From assembly GCA_930367205.1 (NCBI GenBank), contig OV884015.1, forward strand, positions 75,655,341 through 75,719,340: DNA of 64,000 bases. The letters run 5' to 3'. The notes under the pieces were generated by a model. That model was not told the origin of the DNA, made no database searches, and saw only the letters and a list, made by a program, of their open reading frames with translations. Position 1 is the stretch's first letter, and every line of letters begins with the position of its first letter. This document shows, in pieces, positions 60,580 to 64,000 of this stretch. A program made the position numbers and the translations under genes. This DNA comes from Acanthosoma haemorrhoidale (Eukaryota; Arthropoda; Insecta; Hemiptera; Acanthosomatidae).

Positions 60580-61190
60580 ACATTTAGTTTGAATCTATCT
60601 ATCGTGTCCTGTTAGCATCTGTGCTGTTGGTTCAAAGTTGGTAGCTGTCATATAAATACTACGAAGTTTAATTTCACAAGTGATTTCCTCTAGGTTATTT
60701 CATATTTTGGGCCATTGAATTACAGTTGGTCAGTGAGGTATGTATTTTGGCGTGTCTTTTGAGGCACAAGTGTTGACTGACTACAAAAATAACAATTTAA
60801 CACGCAAATCATCTCATATAGTGCCGCTTGAGGTCTGAAAGTTTTGCATATTTGGTATAAAGAGGCAGTGAAATCGGCTTTGACTTCGACTTCATTAGTG
60901 TTTGGCACTATGGTTTAGACGTATCAGGGTGAAAATACTGCAGCAAAAGACCTCCGAGGTAATAAAGGGGTAGAAAGCAATAAAATAGCGATTTTAACGT
61001 TAGAAAATCAGTCCACTAAGCCTTTATACACGGCAATAGACGATGGCTGTATATCTCCTAACATTGGAGGATGACAAGCACACTACTCTTTCTCGGTGAA
61101 GACCGTCCTGAACTAATAGTTTTGATTGATTGCTCAGTGTCCCGTTCATGCCCCAATGTTATCAATCTAAATTGATTGAACAATTAATAA
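60580..61190. other. No gene recognised
   Basis: Short chance frames only (for example 60,720-60,908 on the - strand). Probably decayed LINE flank. Confidence 0.35.
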
Positions 61191-61490
61191 TTAATCTACC
61201 AAAACATCTTCTAATTTACATAGACATATCTAAATCAGACATCAACGGCTCCAGCTGTCGTTACTGCAAACTCAACTCACAAAACTAAACTCCACCACCA
61301 CTGCAGTGGTTATTCGGCTGAACTGAATGCAATGGGGTCAGCTCTCCAATACTGCATGGAATCGTCAATGGATAACAGAGTAATTGTTTTAGATTCACTT
61401 AGTGCACTAAAGGTTCTGGCTTGTAAGTATTCTAAACACGCCTTCGTTCAGCCAATTCAAGAGTACGTATCAATTGAAAGAAAAAATTGC
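61190..61490 (+). pseudogene. LINE RNase H domain remnant
   Basis: The + strand shows YIDISKSDINGSS (first strand with Asp), a frameshifted middle, then SAELNAMGSALQYC (the AEL.A helix with catalytic Glu) and RVIVLDSLSALKVLA (the DS.SAL strand with catalytic Asp). This order is typical of RNase H in I- or Jockey-type LINEs. No neighbouring RT is intact. Confidence 0.68.
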
Positions 61491-63200
61491 TAAACGATGA
61501 TAGTCAATGCTAAACATTGGTGGTTTGTACTGATTTATTTAGACGAATACATGTTTTTTATCAACATCCTCCGATCAGACCTCGTGTCCTACAAATCAAT
61601 ATATTTAACCACCTCCTGATATGTAGGGCTTGGGTGCCTCCGGCCCCTCTCCCCTCTACAAATAATCGTTTCTAGAAAATTTATTAATTACTGGGATTTA
61701 AAGCGTCTTGTATCTACTACGATACATGATACAAGGGACAGGTGCCCCAATAGAGGGTAATAAAAAGTAATCCTTATCAAAGAACATTGTCCCTTGATAT
61801 ATATAATAATTAAATCGTCCATGCTAGCTAAAGCAGTGCATCGAAAGTGCTTCCAGGTTAGCTGTAAGGAAGTTTCACCGACAAAAAAATAAAAAAATTG
61901 AAACATATTTCTAACTCTCATTTAAGTGAGTGGTCGGTTCTCCGTCGGACAGTGGCTCGCATACATAGGCTTTTTTTCACAATTTGCCACTGTTTCTTTC
62001 TCAATCAAAATCAAGAATAGTTACTAACAATTACTGAACAAAAAAAGTATTTCTTTTGTTTAAACAAATTGTACAGTTAATGACCAAATGTAAGCGTTTT
62101 GTATATTTATTTTCTTTGTCTTTTTATTAGAAAAGTCTTGAATTGTAAATCCTGCTTTTAAATGGCAACCATACAGTTTTATTAGACAATAAACGTAATT
62201 CGACATTGCAATAACTCTCTTGAAACAAGCGGTCCTTTAAATAGTTTCTTTAGCGGTTTTAATTTTTTACCATCAGGTGAGTATTATCCTCGTGTGGACA
62301 TTGCCAATTTCAAATATATGGCACACGTGTTTTCTTTTTTCACTGACAAGCGTTGTTAAATTACATACTTATTATAACATAAAATATAAAAAATCCCTAC
62401 CCAAAATATGTGCCACCCGGGAAGGACCAACCCCTTTGCCCCCCCCCTCCCTCCTAGGTACGTTACTGCCTCGGATATTCGAGGAGGTGGGAATCCTAAC
62501 GGCATTTGCTTTGAATTAGAATCTCATCATAAGATGAGAAACGTTGAGACATTTGGTAGTAAGATACAATCGTTTGTATCCTGCTAAACGAGCTTACGTA
62601 TCGTTGCCTGCGTCCCGGAATGTACTTTCAAATGCGATTTGTATAATATCAGAGGCAACATACGAGCAGAAAGTACTTTTTATTGCTTGGGGGGGGGGGA
62701 GGGGCAAATGGCATTACCATGTATAAAGGTCGTCGTAGCTGTCTCTCCAAGACCTGGCTTTAGAGTGCGCTTACTATAGATATCGGTTTTCCACAATTAC
62801 TTGTAAATAAACTTATATTTACAATGATTTTTAATGACATCATCCGTTCTACGTACTCCATGTAACGTCACAAATTACATAATTACACAAGTTAAGAACA
62901 TACACATAAATGACATAAAAAAGAACGTTTTAACACGAAGTTTCGGTGCAACAATGCTGGTTGAAATGGGAATTATTTTCGGGAAAGGATGTAAATTATA
63001 AGATATTTTACTTTTGTACTAGTGACCTTTCGGTAGTCACATTACTCCAAGACCGTCTTCAATGGCTATAATATGAAAATGCTAGGTTTAAAGCAAGTTT
63101 GCTATATAAATATTTCTGATTTATATGTATATATATTTTTTTCTTAGGGCCAAATATTTATAGTAACATCGAGTAGTACTCTAGTTTTTAAAGCTTTTTT
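61491..63200. other. No gene recognised
   Basis: AT-rich DNA with C- and G-homopolymer tracts near 62,440-62,450 and 62,689-62,700. A block near 63,125-63,170 (cttagggccaaatattt, catcga) resembles the inverted-repeat arms at 27.6 and 28.4 kb. Confidence 0.35.
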
Positions 63201-63204
63201 TTTA

Positions 63205-63297
63205 CTATGTATTTAGGCTTCCATCTCGACAAAAGGCTGACATGGCACCCACATACTAGACTAAAAAGGCAAGAACTAAACAGACGCTTTGGACAAC
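63205..63297 (+). pseudogene. LINE family B fragment, second copy of the nested junction
   Basis: ttaggcttccatctcgac, aaaaggctgacatggcaccc and gaactaaacagacgcttt match 59,695-59,782 closely and end at the same base before a T-run. Only this short part of family B is present. Confidence 0.7.
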
Positions 63298-64000
63298 TTT
63301 TTTTTTTTTTTTTTCTTAGCTCTCAAACTTATAAAAATAGGATGTCGGAAAAATAAAGGAAAATTATTTTGGGCTAATGAGTGCCTTTCACTAAGGGGAG
63401 TCCCCCATTTGAAGGATGTATGAGAAGGATATAGGGTGTGGAATCAGGAAGGTAGTGAGAGTCTACCGAGGGTGGAGCCTAGGGGTACCTAGGCAATGGT
63501 TTGAAGTCGGCCAGGCCAAGCCTGGCCCGCCCAATAAATAAGAAATAAGTCGGCCTCTCGGCCGGAAGGTCAACCCTGCTTAAACAGGTAGATGGGGTCT
63601 CGTAGCTTCGGTTGAGTCGGCCGAGAGATCGGTCTCGATCTCTCGGCTGGGTGTAGATCTTCAGTCTCCGTCTGGGGGCTAGCTAGCGTTCGATCACGTC
63701 CATCTGTCTCCAGGCTTCGGCGGTCCAGCAGATTTCAGGCGGTCCAGATTGAGGCGTACCGATAAAGCCGGGCTGTGAAGTAGGTGTCCGAGGCTGAAGA
63801 ATTTCTTCCTAACACTCTTTAACTTCTTGCTGAGATGTGTTGTGAACGACAAGTGTAGCGTAGTTTGTTGCTTACAGGGCACTCATTGCCTTCTAATACG
63901 AAGGATTTCGGGAGCTTCTTTCTTCCGGATTTATAGCTGAATATAATTCCTTGCGTCTTGGCCGGGTTGACTTTAATGTGGACGGCATCGAGTTTCTCGG
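63298..64000 (-). mobile_element. LINE family C 3' region, second copy, running off the window
   Basis: The A-tail (T-run at 63,298-63,314) is followed, reading on the - strand upwards, by the family C 3' UTR and a palindromic gtcggcc/ggccgac-rich stretch. LINE coding blocks follow: ALSVRLNLDRLK-like, HLSKKLKSVRKKF, SYKSGRKKLPKSFVLEGNE and KLDAVHIKVNPAKTQGIIF. Compared with the copy at 60 kb, about 55 codons around RVFRTSLKH are missing. The element continues beyond 64,000. Confidence 0.72.

Overview
This is AT-rich animal nuclear DNA, most likely from an insect or another arthropod. It has spliced genes with long introns, GT-AG exon borders and AATAAA signals, and it is crowded with decayed transposable elements (mariner/Tc1, pogo/Tigger, Jockey-like LINEs, Penelope, a possible Gypsy piece, tRNA-derived SINE-like repeats). 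Nothing looks bacterial or viral: there are no operons, CRISPR arrays or ribosome-binding sites.

Two housekeeping genes can be read completely. Proteasome maturation protein (POMP/UMP1) lies on the + strand at 5,665-6,768. Its four coding exons give 141 residues, and the start codon sits alone at the end of exon 1. Cytosolic arginyl-tRNA synthetase lies on the - strand at 8,985-23,264. Its thirteen exons all join in phase to give 677 residues, with HVGH and KFKTRSGE signatures. The two genes converge. A + strand terminal exon of an unrecognised lysine-rich protein ends at 2,805, and a broken duplicate of it lies 2.25 kb upstream, next to a pogo-like element with intact terminal inverted repeats and a TA target duplication. 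The synthetase introns hold at least two mariner relics, a SINE-like unit and a perfect 31-bp inverted repeat.

From 23.3 to 64 kb no complete gene is visible. LINE remnants of at least three or four lineages dominate: the 3' half of one family recurs at 4.3, 27.9, 30.7, 36.2 and 56.8 kb; a Jockey-like element with endonuclease and reverse transcriptase is at 57.4-59.8 kb; others are at 25.5, 37.0, 61.2 and 63.3 kb. Short A-tailed tails with clear target duplications lie at 35.9, 50.2 and 53.1 kb. A GC-rich, promoter-like block at 42.0-42.85 kb contains CRE-type sites and a well-formed candidate first coding exon. Candidate orphan exons are at 26.8, 47.6 and 55.7 kb.

No clearly new multi-gene system is visible. 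The best leads are the unexplained repeats: a 362-367 bp direct repeat pair 5.7 kb apart, a family with GGAACATGTTC palindromes in tandem and inverted copies at 49-55 kb, a short hairpin shared by LINE 3' ends, and a nested LINE junction present twice. All calls come from reading the sequence by eye; no database search was run.
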